Of a stretch of DNA of 20,645 nucleotides, positions 6,381 through 12,503 are shown piece after piece (within the stretch, counting starts at the first letter, position 1; each line of letters opens with the position of its first letter). The translations under genes were made by a program, and so were the position numbers. A model generated the notes under the pieces. It was not told the origin of the DNA and ran no database searches. It worked only from the letters and a program-made list of their open reading frames with translations. Source of the stretch: a virus; the IMG/VR virus record IMGVR_UViG_3300025276_000270, positions 1 to 20,645 of that record. The stretch is one strand, 5' to 3'.

Positions 6381-6764
6381 ATGAAGAGCGGAACTATAAA
6401 ACACCTTGATCCAGACGGACAGTGGAACGGAATGAAAAAAACTAAGGTTACTTTCAAAGACGGAAGAGCTTACACTTTTTTCTCAAAAGGAGAGTTTACT
6501 GGCTCTATTGGAGATACTATAAAATACAATGTAACTAACGAGGATATGTATAACGCTAAGTTAGTAAGGGACGACTTTAAAAATAAAAAGTTTAAAGACA
6601 ATGAAGTAATTACAGAAAAAAAGAAGAGTACAAATACTTTTTCTTATATTGTAAAGCAAAACTGCATAAAAGCATCAGCTAATTTTCACTCAAAAAGAGT
6701 AGCAGATATTGACGATGTGCTAAGAGATGCAGAAAAAATGTATAATTGGATAATAAATAAATAA
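6381..6764 (+). CDS. Possible OB-fold DNA-binding protein
   Basis: The start chosen is ATG 6381, one base after the upstream stop; an in-frame ATG at 6351 would overlap the annealing gene by 29 bases. The 127-residue product has a beta-rich N-terminus (SGTIKHLDPDGQWNGMKKTKV, TFKDGRAYTFFSKGEF, GDTIKYNV) suggestive of a five-stranded OB barrel, a basic linker and a helical C-terminus (VKQNCIKASANFH, DVLRDAEKMYNWI). Similar proteins accompany annealing proteins in Bacteroidota phages. Single-strand binding or recombination help is a reasonable guess, not shown by a catalytic motif. Confidence 0.45.
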   Translation: MKSGTIKHLDPDGQWNGMKKTKVTFKDGRAYTFFSKGEFTGSIGDTIKYNVTNEDMYNAKLVRDDFKNKKFKDNEVITEKKKSTNTFSYIVKQNCIKASANFHSKRVADIDDVLRDAEKMYNWIINK

Positions 6765-6772
6765 CAAACATT

Positions 6773-7066
6773 ATGAATGAAAACAACAACAGTGAATTTA
6801 TGAACTTCTTATTTGCTAGAAAAGGCAAGTTTGATTTTATCGTAACAAATGTATCAGTTAAAGCTGATGAAATGATTGCTTGGCTAAAAGCTAATAAAGA
6901 TCAAGCAGAAAAAAACAATGGGTTTTTAACTTTTGATATTCTAAAAGCTAAGAGCGACCCTAATAAAATGTACGCTAAATTCTTTAAACCGACTGAGGGT
7001 TACCAAAAACCAGTTACGGCTAAGGAGCATATGCCAGACAGAGAAAAAGCTGACCTACCATTTTAA
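6773..7066 (+). CDS. Small protein with SSB-type C-terminal tip (DLPF)
   Basis: 97 residues from ATG 6773, with the leader AACAAACATT directly before it. The body (KFDFIVTNVSVKADEMIAWL, NNGFLTFDILKAKSDPNKMYAKFF) does not show a standard SSB OB-fold. The very end, KADLPF, copies the conserved Asp-Leu/Ile-Pro-Phe tip with which bacterial SSB recruits repair and replication proteins. It lies between the OB-like gene and a terminator, in the recombination operon. It may be a divergent or minimal single-strand-binding protein, or a protein that uses the tip to capture host SSB partners. Confidence 0.6.
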   Translation: MNENNNSEFMNFLFARKGKFDFIVTNVSVKADEMIAWLKANKDQAEKNNGFLTFDILKAKSDPNKMYAKFFKPTEGYQKPVTAKEHMPDREKADLPF

Positions 7067-7071
7067 TAATT

Positions 7072-7096
7072 AGGCTATCGAAAGGTAGCCTTTTTT
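7072..7096 (+). terminator. Intrinsic terminator with GAAA tetraloop
   Basis: AGGCTATC (7072-7079) pairs with GGTAGCCT (7084-7091), eight pairs including one wobble, around the stable tetraloop GAAA (7080-7083). A T-run to 7096 follows. It closes the operon that began at the promoter at 5572; the ATPase gene begins 12 bases later, so it may be partly read through. Confidence 0.85.
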
Positions 7097-7107
7097 AATA
7101 CAAAACA

Positions 7108-8034
7108 ATGACAATAAACTATCCAGAAACAATAGAAAAACTCAGACAGATACGAAATGGAAGTATTGCAGAGGGTTTGAAGTTAGATATACCAGATTTA
7201 GATGAGCATATAAGATTTAAGCCTAGCAATTTTAATGTAATACTAGGACAGGCTAATGTAGGTAAAACCTCAGCGGTATTATTTTTAATGCTATGTTATT
7301 CAATAAAACACAAAAAGAAATGGCTTGTATTTAGTAGCGAGAATGAACCTCACTCTATTGTACGTAAGCTAGTAGAGTATTTAGCTAAGAAGCCTATACA
7401 TTTAATAGAGGAGCTAGATTTTATAGAATACACAGAGTTTATAGACGACCATTTTAAAATCATTTCTCCAGATAAACTATATACATACAGAGATTTAATT
7501 AGTCTAGGCGTGGCTTACAAAGAGGCTTGGGACTATGACGGTTTTATGATTGACCCTTATAATTCAATAGTAAAAGACCCAGAGCTAATAAAAAGCATAG
7601 GAGGTCACGAGTACGACTATCAAGCTACGACAGAATTTAGAATTTTCTGTAAAAAAAATAATATAACGGTTTGGTTGAACGTTCACGCAAATACAGGAGC
7701 TATACGTATATTACATAGGTCGGATCATAAATACGCTGGATATCCAATACCTCCACAGTCTGGAGATGTAGAGGGGGGTGCTAAGTTTGTGAATAGAGCT
7801 GACGATTTTTGGGTTATACATAGGTACGTTCAACACCCTAACGATTTTATGATTACACAGATTCACGTTAGAAAGGTTAAAGAGGTTGAAACTGGAGGAA
7901 GACCTACTCCTCTTGAATTCCCTATACCACTAAGGTCTGTTATTAATAACGTTGGCTTTGGTATGGATAACGATAATTTAATACAAAAAATAGAAGAGGA
8001 GACTAGAGCTAATAAGTTTTTAAAAAGTATTTAA
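7108..8034 (+). CDS. RecA/DnaB-fold ATPase (phage helicase or recombinase)
   Basis: 308 residues with Walker A GQANVGKT at 47-54, a probable catalytic Glu in SSENE (76-80), Walker B in YDGFMIDP (143-150), a WLNVHAN strand-His motif (189-195) and DVEGGAKFVNRADDFWVIHR (220-239), which corresponds to the sensor region of DnaB/RecA-like proteins. There is no primase or zinc domain, so it is the motor alone, comparable to short DnaB-like or Sak4-like ATPases of phages. It probably acts as replicative helicase or as recombination ATPase with the annealing protein. The fold is safe; helicase versus recombinase is not decided by the sequence. Confidence 0.75.
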   Translation: MTINYPETIEKLRQIRNGSIAEGLKLDIPDLDEHIRFKPSNFNVILGQANVGKTSAVLFLMLCYSIKHKKKWLVFSSENEPHSIVRKLVEYLAKKPIHLIEELDFIEYTEFIDDHFKIISPDKLYTYRDLISLGVAYKEAWDYDGFMIDPYNSIVKDPELIKSIGGHEYDYQATTEFRIFCKKNNITVWLNVHANTGAIRILHRSDHKYAGYPIPPQSGDVEGGAKFVNRADDFWVIHRYVQHPNDFMITQIHVRKVKEVETGGRPTPLEFPIPLRSVINNVGFGMDNDNLIQKIEEETRANKFLKSI

Positions 8035-8067
8035 AAAAAATTACGTATATTAGTCAAAAAATTAGTA

Positions 8068-8295
8068 ATGATTATATACGCTTTCTCGGCTTTGGTAGTT
8101 CTTTTGATAGGACTACTAGCTATAACAGACAAATACAATCCAGTCTTGCAGTTTAATTTTATAACTGGACTGGGTTTTCTTTTTTTATATGACGAAGATT
8201 ATATAGAAGAGGGTAAACAAATAACATTTCAGTTGATGATTGCGGTTATTTTAATTTCAATAACCTATACTAAAGATGCTGGAGATACTGCATAA
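8068..8295 (+). CDS. Small integral membrane protein (75 aa)
   Basis: Residues 2-20 (IIYAFSALVVLLIGLLAIT) form a clear membrane helix, followed by a less hydrophobic FITGLGFLFLY and a third stretch, LMIAVILISITYT, with an acidic loop (YDEDYIEEGK) between. The arrangement suggests two or three membrane spans. Its end overlaps the sigma-factor gene by 20 bases, so the two are probably co-translated. A role in superinfection exclusion or membrane takeover is conceivable but nothing identifies it. Confidence 0.6.
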   Translation: MIIYAFSALVVLLIGLLAITDKYNPVLQFNFITGLGFLFLYDEDYIEEGKQITFQLMIAVILISITYTKDAGDTA

Positions 8296-8821
8296 ATACG
8301 ATAGGCTCTGGATAAAATACGTTTTAGAGCTTGGCTGTAATATTGATACTGCAAAAGATGTGGTGCAAGAGTTTTATTTAAAAATGCACGAGAAAGATGC
8401 AGATTATACTTTTAATGACGACCAGCCTAATTTTTACGGTTGCTACGTTATACTTAGAAATATGGTTTTTGATCTCAAAAGAAAGGAGAAGCGTTTTATT
8501 TTCGAGACAGAGGATAGTATAAAAGAGAGCAGCGAAGAGGTTTACAGTGAATCTGAGGTGCTTAATAAAATAGAGTGCGTTTTTGAGTGGATCAAAGAAA
8601 ACGACATCGACTTAAATAGCAGCATAAGGAATGCTAGTGATATGAAGAAGCTATATTTCAGCCAGATATTTCAAGACATTTTTTTAAACAATGTTAGCAT
8701 AAGTGCTTTGAGTAGAGAGTCAAACATTGGCTACTTCTCATTGAGAAACACAGTACAATTAATTAAAAAAGAAATACAAGAAAAATATGAAACTGGGGAC
8801 TTTACTAGAGAGAATATTTAA
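8276..8821 (+). CDS. Phage RNA polymerase sigma factor (ECF-like)
   Basis: 181 residues. Residues ~9-70 (DRLWIKYVLELG, DTAKDVVQEFYLKMHEK, FYGCYVILRNMVFDLKRKEK) match sigma-70 region 2, which binds the beta' clamp and the -10 element. Residues ~138-170 (VSISALSRESNIGYFSLRNTVQLIKKEI) form a helix-turn-helix like region 4. The region between is longer and more acidic than in typical ECF factors. It would redirect host RNA polymerase, most plausibly to late genes. It sits in the middle region between replication and small early genes, and its end overlaps the next small gene by 35 bases. Whether it is a full initiation factor or an anti-host decoy is not decided. Confidence 0.65.
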   Translation: MLEILHKYDRLWIKYVLELGCNIDTAKDVVQEFYLKMHEKDADYTFNDDQPNFYGCYVILRNMVFDLKRKEKRFIFETEDSIKESSEEVYSESEVLNKIECVFEWIKENDIDLNSSIRNASDMKKLYFSQIFQDIFLNNVSISALSRESNIGYFSLRNTVQLIKKEIQEKYETGDFTRENI

Positions 8822-8924
8822 AGTAACAGGGGTACAGTGGTTAGTTAAACGAATCTGGGGAGACGACTGTGGCTGCGAAGATAGGCGAGACAAATTGGAT
8901 AATTTTAAATTTAAAAGAAAATGA
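8787..8924 (+). CDS. Small conserved-looking protein with DCGCEDRR motif (45 aa)
   Basis: ATG 8787 lies inside the sigma gene (35-base overlap) and the stop TGA 8922-8924 overlaps the next ATG, giving an ATGA. The product opens with LLERIFKVTGVQWLVKRIWG and ends DDCGCEDRRDKLDNFKFKRK. I recall small phage proteins with a 'VTKATGI...DCGC..R...LN' pattern in Bacteroidota phages, with no known function. The paired cysteines could bind metal with a partner. The double overlap and its familiar pattern make it likely to be translated. Confidence 0.6.
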   Translation: MKLGTLLERIFKVTGVQWLVKRIWGDDCGCEDRRDKLDNFKFKRK

Positions 8925-9130
8925 CACTAGAACAATACAATAATTGGGAAGAGTTTAGAAAAAAGAAAGGAGACTTAACTGGAGCAGAAGCTAAAATGGT
9001 AGCTAAGTACTATGCAGATGTTTATAAAAAGGTATATAAAAAGCCTTGTACTTGTGATGGAAAGATTTACCAAAATTGGATAAATAAATTAAACGCTCAT
9101 TTTGAAAGCTTAGAAAAACCAACACAATAG
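8921..9130 (+). CDS. Small protein, unknown function (69 aa)
   Basis: A mostly helical protein opening with MTLEQYNNWEEFRKKKG and ending in CTCDGKIYQNWINKLNAHFE. The C-terminal segment with a CTC pair and an aromatic helix resembles small phage proteins of unknown role that often follow the DCGC-type protein. It starts in an ATGA overlap with that gene, implying coupling. The two share closely placed cysteines and may work together; this is inference. Confidence 0.55.
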   Translation: MTLEQYNNWEEFRKKKGDLTGAEAKMVAKYYADVYKKVYKKPCTCDGKIYQNWINKLNAHFESLEKPTQ

Positions 9131-9167
9131 AAACAATCAACCTTTAAAGTAAGGAAAAAACAACAAA

Positions 9168-9629
9168 ATGAATATAATAGAAAAGTACGAAAAAGCAACA
9201 GTTGATCTCTTAAACTTAGACGGTTGGGCTCTGGAGTGGTGCGGAAAGGATAATACTTTTTACGATGCTAAAGGTAAGACTCCAAAAGGAAACCCTTGCG
9301 TTATAGAAATGAAGTTCAGAAATAAATACTACAAGACTAAGTTGTTAGAAAAAAAGAAGTATCAAAACTTAATGAATATGCCAGAGGACATTGTTAAGAT
9401 ATACTTTGTTAATGATCCGAAGGGTAATTATATGTATTGGCTTAATAATTTGGTTATGCCAGAAGGCGAAGAGTTGTTATGCCCTAAAACAACGATGTGG
9501 GACAACACTAAGGTAAACAAGGAGACTTTTATGCTTACAGAGAAACAGGCTAGTGTTATAAATTGGTACGAGGTCGAGCCAGTAAAGTTTGGAGTTTGGG
9601 ACAATTATTTTAAAGGCAAAGAAAAATAA
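9168..9629 (+). CDS. PD-(D/E)XK nuclease-like protein
   Basis: 153 residues starting after an A-rich leader (AACAAAATG). The segment FYDAKGKTPKGNPCVIEMKFRN carries D33 and E47-M-K49, the spacing expected of a PD-(D/E)XK active site, in a beta hairpin followed by a helix (KTKLLEKKKYQNLM) and another strand (VKIYFVNDPKGNYMYWL). This is the layout of small restriction-type or Holliday-junction-resolvase-like nucleases. Two sub-segments, CPKTTMWDNTKV and FMLTEKQA, look conserved but are not known to me. A resolvase or DNA-degrading role is plausible; the substrate cannot be told. Confidence 0.55.
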   Translation: MNIIEKYEKATVDLLNLDGWALEWCGKDNTFYDAKGKTPKGNPCVIEMKFRNKYYKTKLLEKKKYQNLMNMPEDIVKIYFVNDPKGNYMYWLNNLVMPEGEELLCPKTTMWDNTKVNKETFMLTEKQASVINWYEVEPVKFGVWDNYFKGKEK

Positions 9630-9641
9630 GTTATTGTATAC

Positions 9642-9672
9642 TTGGTTAATAACTTTATTTATATTATATTTG
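9642..9672 (+). promoter_or_regulatory. Strong Bacteroidota-type promoter, early operon 2
   Basis: TTG at 9642-9644 and TATATTTG at 9665-9672 are 20 bases apart. The first 19 bases (TTGGTTAATAACTTTATTT) are identical to those of the promoter at 5572. It faces the run of small genes that starts at 9699, with a leader of about 20 bases. Confidence 0.8.
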
Positions 9673-9698
9673 GGTATATTAATAATAAAACAAACATT

Positions 9699-9833
9699 AT
9701 GATAACACACAAAATTTTACCTAGCGGAGTTCACGCAGTAATTAGAGAAAGCGGAAGAGTAGATATCTACACAGAAGCAGAATGGCAACACCTAACTTGG
9801 TGGGAGTTAGTTAAATTAAAATACCTCAGCTAA
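9699..9833 (+). CDS. Small early protein, unknown function (44 aa)
   Basis: The start chosen is ATG 9699, preceded by AACAAACATT and placed just after the promoter; a longer reading from TTG 9642 would run through the promoter itself and is rejected. The product reads MITHKILPSGVHAVIRESGR and then ends with a Trp-rich part (EWQHLTWWELVKLKYLS). It appears to hold a short beta hairpin and a helix. No family is recognised. It shares one base with the next start (TAATG). Confidence 0.55.
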   Translation: MITHKILPSGVHAVIRESGRVDIYTEAEWQHLTWWELVKLKYLS

Positions 9834-10075
9834 TGGACGTATTAAATAAGCAATTATTTGAAGCTAATTTCTCTGCTATAAGCCAGCAGTTTATAGAGTG
9901 GAAAGAAGCTAAGCCAGACAATAAGACATTAGATAGTTTAGCTAAATGTTTATTTGAGATATACGTTTACGCTAATGACTTAGAAATGAAAAACTATACT
10001 ATCCAAACGCAAGTTAATAAGTTTAGACACGAAAATTTAGAGTTAAAAATTAAATTACAAAACAATGAGAAATAA
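9833..10075 (+). CDS. Helical protein, unknown function (80 aa)
   Basis: 80 residues with predicted helices throughout (KQLFEANFSAISQQFIEW, LDSLAKCLFEIYVYANDLEM) and a C-terminal coiled-coil-like end (KFRHENLELKIKLQNNEK). The start ATG overlaps the upstream TAA, and its end overlaps the next Cys-rich gene by 11 bases. It belongs to the early run of small genes and has no recognisable domain. Confidence 0.55.
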   Translation: MDVLNKQLFEANFSAISQQFIEWKEAKPDNKTLDSLAKCLFEIYVYANDLEMKNYTIQTQVNKFRHENLELKIKLQNNEK

Positions 10076-10181
10076 TTATTACGAAGAGCCAGAAGAGTCT
10101 AGCAGTTGTTACCACTGTGGAGACGAAACAAATGGAGACACCTACTGTTCAACCGCCTGTAAACAATACGACTTAGAATGA
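10065..10181 (+). CDS. Mini zinc-finger-like protein (38 aa)
   Basis: ATG 10065 overlaps the previous stop by 11 bases and the TGA at 10179-10181 overlaps the next ATG (ATGATG). The product is acidic at the start (EEPEESS), then CYHCGDETNGDTYCSTACKQ. Four cysteines in the order CxxC-x9-CxxxC, with a His inside the first pair, fit a treble-clef or small zinc-binding knuckle. The tiny size suggests a protein-protein adaptor more than an enzyme. Confidence 0.6.
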   Translation: MRNNYYEEPEESSSCYHCGDETNGDTYCSTACKQYDLE

Positions 10182-10270
10182 TGTCGGACTGTTGCAATGC
10201 AGAAAACCTATGGGATATGGGTGTCTGTGCAGAATGTGGAGAACACGCAGAATTTATAGAAACAGAATAA
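10178..10270 (+). CDS. Cys-rich mini protein (30 aa)
   Basis: ATG 10178 (or the adjacent 10181) gives MMSDCCNAENLWDMGVCAEC followed by GEHAEFIETE and TAA 10268-10270. A CC pair and a CxxC pair eleven residues later form a possible zinc ribbon. It starts inside the stop of the previous Cys-rich gene and ends eight bases before the next start. The frame is different from that of the neighbouring longer reading that begins at 10192, which I regard as over-extended. A remnant of a larger zinc-ribbon protein is the alternative. Confidence 0.5.
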   Translation: MMSDCCNAENLWDMGVCAECGEHAEFIETE

Positions 10271-10278
10271 AAAAAACA

Positions 10279-10647
10279 ATGAAAACAATTAACAGAGAAG
10301 TACTAGAGTTTATACACGAGGAGTTGGAGCTTAGTGTAGATAGAGATGAAGCAAGGGAACTTGTGGAACAGTTAGAATCAGCACCCGATTTTCACCAAGA
10401 AATTGAGGGAGAAGAGTATCGCTTCATACGGGACAGTGAAATATGGGACATATATGTGGACGGTATAAAAGAAATAACAGAAGACTGTTACGATATAAAA
10501 GCTCCTAGCTGGTTAGCTATTGATTGGGAGAAGACTGCTGAGAATTGTCACGTAGACGGTTATGGGCATCACTTCAGTAGTTATGACGGAAGCGAAATAG
10601 AATACGACTTTGACGACCAAAGCTGGTGGATATTTAGAACTAATTAA
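10279..10647 (+). CDS. Acidic early protein, unknown function (122 aa)
   Basis: The start chosen is ATG 10279, with leader AAAAAACA; the longer reading from 10192 overlaps the Cys-rich mini gene out of frame and opens with an atypical basic, Cys-rich sequence. The product has a helical, acidic N-terminus (FIHEELELSVDRDEARELVEQ), then YRFIRDSEIWDIYVDGIKEI and DGYGHHFSSYDGSEIEYDF near the end. The last motif, G.HF..YDG.E, is familiar from small phage proteins of unknown role. Its strong negative charge could mimic DNA, as some anti-restriction proteins do, but this is speculation. Confidence 0.6.
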   Translation: MKTINREVLEFIHEELELSVDRDEARELVEQLESAPDFHQEIEGEEYRFIRDSEIWDIYVDGIKEITEDCYDIKAPSWLAIDWEKTAENCHVDGYGHHFSSYDGSEIEYDFDDQSWWIFRTN

Positions 10648-10658
10648 AAACAAACATT

Positions 10659-11288
10659 ATGAAAGTTTTAGAATTATTTGCCGGCAGTAGAAGTTTTGGG
10701 AAAGCAGCAGAAAGTCTTGGCTTTAAGGTTTTTAGTAGTGATATAAATAATTTTGAGAATATAAATTACACAGTGGATATTTTAAATTTTGATATTAATA
10801 AAGTGCCTTTTGTTCCTGATGTTATTTGGGCAAGTCCACCTTGTACGACTTATAGTATTGCTGCTATATCACATCATAGACCTAAAAACAAACCATTATC
10901 TGATTTTGCCAAAAAAAGTGATTTAATAGTTAAAAAGACTTTGCAAATCATTAAAGAACTAAACCCTAAATTTTGGTACATAGAAAACCCAAGGGGTATG
11001 TTAAGGAAGCAAGATTTTATGTTAGGAATACCTAAAACAACTGTTTGGTATTGTACTTATGGAGATACAAGGGCAAAACCTACTGATATTTGGACTAACA
11101 ATTTAAGATCATTATTAAACCCAGAGGGTTGGCAACCTAGACCAGAGTGTTATAATGGCAATAAAAATTGTCATCACGAAGCTGCACCAAGAGGAAGCCG
11201 AACTGGAACACAAGGAATAAAAGGTAACTACAATAGAAGTAAAATACCAAAAGAGCTTTGCTTAGAAATATTAAAAACAATTAATTAA
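10659..11288 (+). CDS. Compact DNA cytosine-C5 methyltransferase-like protein
   Basis: 209 residues. Motif I is LELFAGSRSFG (4-14), which binds AdoMet; motif IV is ASPPCTTYS (58-66) with the catalytic C62; motif VI is YIENPRG (107-113); and RSKIPKELCLEI (193-204) resembles the closing motif X. The protein is about half to two thirds of the length of typical bacterial C5 enzymes, and almost no target-recognition domain is left, only a short Cys/His segment (CHHEAAPRGSRTGTQG). It should methylate cytosine in phage DNA, protecting it from restriction or preparing it for further modification. It begins with the leader AACAAACATT. Confidence 0.8.
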   Translation: MKVLELFAGSRSFGKAAESLGFKVFSSDINNFENINYTVDILNFDINKVPFVPDVIWASPPCTTYSIAAISHHRPKNKPLSDFAKKSDLIVKKTLQIIKELNPKFWYIENPRGMLRKQDFMLGIPKTTVWYCTYGDTRAKPTDIWTNNLRSLLNPEGWQPRPECYNGNKNCHHEAAPRGSRTGTQGIKGNYNRSKIPKELCLEILKTIN

Positions 11289-11299
11289 AAACAAAAACA

Positions 11300-11635
11300 A
11301 TGAAAGAAAAAATGAAAAAAGTAGGAAATTATTTTAATTTTAAACTAACAGAAGATTGGGGTTTGCAAGACTATTATATTTATGAAGAGAGTACTGCTGA
11401 CGGATATTCAGTTTACGTTGCAACTCACGACACAAATAATATTTGCGTAAATGAGAATATATACTATTATGACAGTGACTTAAAAGATGCGTTAATAGAT
11501 CATATAATTGACAGGTCTGCTATAAATGAGACTATCGTTTTTATAGATGACATAAATGCTTATTTTGTAGATGAAGCAATAGACGAATTAAAGCAGTTAA
11601 TGGAGGAACGAATTGAAGAGGCTGAAAATGATTAA
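11300..11635 (+). CDS. Acidic protein, unknown function (111 aa)
   Basis: A strongly acidic protein starting after the A-rich leader AAAACAAAAACAATG (a second ATG four codons on is possible). The N-terminal half is beta-rich and Tyr-rich (FNFKLTEDWGLQDYYIYEES, YSVYVATHD), and the C-terminal half is helical (DEAIDELKQLMEERIEEAEND). I do not recognise a family. Its end overlaps the next tiny membrane gene by eight bases. Confidence 0.55.
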   Translation: MKEKMKKVGNYFNFKLTEDWGLQDYYIYEESTADGYSVYVATHDTNNICVNENIYYYDSDLKDALIDHIIDRSAINETIVFIDDINAYFVDEAIDELKQLMEERIEEAEND

Positions 11636-11720
11636 GGCGATAGGGTGGCTAGTTTTGGCTTACGTAGTTGGGCAGCTAGGTTTGATAATAGGAGAAAAAA
11701 TATTTAACAATAAAAAATAA
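11628..11720 (+). CDS. Single-span membrane mini-protein (30 aa)
   Basis: ATG 11628 lies within the last codons of the upstream gene and TAA 11718-11720 precedes the next start by four bases. The product is MIKAIGWLVLAYVVGQLGLI followed by IGEKIFNNKK: one membrane helix with a basic C-terminal tail. The overlap and spacing suggest translation. Such peptides in early phage regions often modify host membrane proteins, but no target can be inferred. Confidence 0.55.
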   Translation: MIKAIGWLVLAYVVGQLGLIIGEKIFNNKK

Positions 11721-11724
11721 AACA

Positions 11725-11961
11725 ATGAAAGAATTTTGTATAAAAGCAACGACACAATTATACTCAACAAATGGAGTGGTACACATACAGGCAATAGGAT
11801 ATAATCCAGAAGACGGATATATCGATATTGAATGGGACGCCAGAGAATTACTAAACGATATACCCTCGCTTTACCGAATGGCTAAACAGGGTTTAAAGGA
11901 AGAGGATAAACACTTAAAGAATAAATACAAACAATTTAAAAAAGAGCTAAATGAAATTTGA
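11725..11961 (+). CDS. Small protein, unknown function (78 aa)
   Basis: It starts after the leader AAAACA. The N-terminal half is beta-rich (FCIKATTQLYSTNGVVHIQ, GYIDIEWDARELL), and the C-terminal half is a charged helix (GLKEEDKHLKNKYKQFKKEL). The end overlaps the next gene by 11 bases. No family is recognised. Confidence 0.55.
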   Translation: MKEFCIKATTQLYSTNGVVHIQAIGYNPEDGYIDIEWDARELLNDIPSLYRMAKQGLKEEDKHLKNKYKQFKKELNEI

Positions 11962-12115
11962 CTTGAAGATTAAGCATCTAGGAAAAATAGATAAAAAAGA
12001 AGAGCGAGACGTTTACGAGCTAACGTTTAAAACTTATAACGCACAGATTGAAGGTAAGTTTGAGAGGAGCGAAATAAGGAATTTAATAGAACAATTAGAT
12101 AATGCAATAATATGA
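11951..12115 (+). CDS. Small basic protein, unknown function (54 aa)
   Basis: ATG 11951 overlaps the upstream stop by 11 bases, and TGA 12113-12115 overlaps the following ATG in ATGA. The product (MKFDLKIKHLGKIDKKEERD, VYELTFKTYNAQIEGKF, IRNLIEQLDNAII) shows two or three strands and a helix. This tightly coupled position between two other genes makes it likely real. Its strand-strand-helix layout resembles the second half of the neighbouring upstream protein only loosely. Confidence 0.55.
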   Translation: MKFDLKIKHLGKIDKKEERDVYELTFKTYNAQIEGKFERSEIRNLIEQLDNAII

Positions 12116-12312
12116 TGAAGCCAGAGTATTACGAAAACAAAATGCAGTATGATGTTATAGATGTTATACAAGACTACGGTTTAAACTTCAATAGAGGAAA
12201 CGTAATAAAATACGTCATAAGAGCTGGGCATAAGCAGAATGAATACCAAGACTTAGAGAAAGCCGTAGAATATTTAAATAGAGAAATGGACTTTTTAAAA
12301 AACAAATTATAA
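12112..12312 (+). CDS. DUF3310 protein (T7 gp1.7-related)
   Basis: 66 residues: YDVIDVIQDYGLNFNRGNVIKYVIRAGHK followed by DLEKAVEYLNREM. This is the core pattern of DUF3310 (D.I....L.F..GN..KY..R...K....DL.KA..YL), the family that includes the nucleotide kinase domain of T7 gp1.7. The protein here is only the core, with none of the extra regions of T7 gp1.7, so nucleotide kinase activity is uncertain. It starts in an ATGA overlap with the previous gene. Confidence 0.8.
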   Translation: MMKPEYYENKMQYDVIDVIQDYGLNFNRGNVIKYVIRAGHKQNEYQDLEKAVEYLNREMDFLKNKL

Positions 12313-12356
12313 AAAACCATAATTGCAAAAAAACGATAAAATGAAAATATAAACTA

Positions 12357-12503
12357 ATGAGAAAAGCAAAAGCATCGCAAGTACAAAGGATAGCAAACTT
12401 AGAGAAAGTTATTTCACAGATGTACTTAAAGATTGAAGCATTTAAAACAAGGATAGACGAACTAGAAAAAATAATAAAAAATGAAGATAAAATTACTGGA
12501 TAA
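12357..12503 (+). CDS. Small coiled-coil protein (48 aa)
   Basis: ATG 12357 to TAA 12501-12503, overlapping the exonuclease start by 23 bases. The product (MRKAKASQVQRIANLEKVIS, YLKIEAFKTRIDELEKIIKN) has heptad-spaced Ile/Leu over most of its length, a parallel coiled-coil candidate. It could be a regulatory or scaffold peptide for the exonuclease encoded next, but that is a guess from the overlap. Confidence 0.5.
   Translation: MRKAKASQVQRIANLEKVISQMYLKIEAFKTRIDELEKIIKNEDKITG

Noticed and set aside
8043-8053. Similar strings ACGTATATTA (8043) and ACGTTATATTA (17305) before two genes as a phage-specific promoter
   Set aside because: Only two copies, with an indel between them and different distances to the start; kept only as a hint in the sigma-factor finding.
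9642-9698. Longer start (TTG 9642) for the small gene ending at 9833
   Set aside because: This stretch is the promoter itself; ATG 9699 with the conserved leader is the better start.
10192-10278. Upstream extension of the acidic protein gene to 10192
   Set aside because: It overlaps the Cys-rich mini gene in another frame, has a basic composition unlike the rest, and ATG 10279 has the usual A-rich leader.
12341-12352. Three-codon ORF (MKI) before the coiled-coil gene
   Set aside because: Too short to support; it may be chance in AT-rich sequence.
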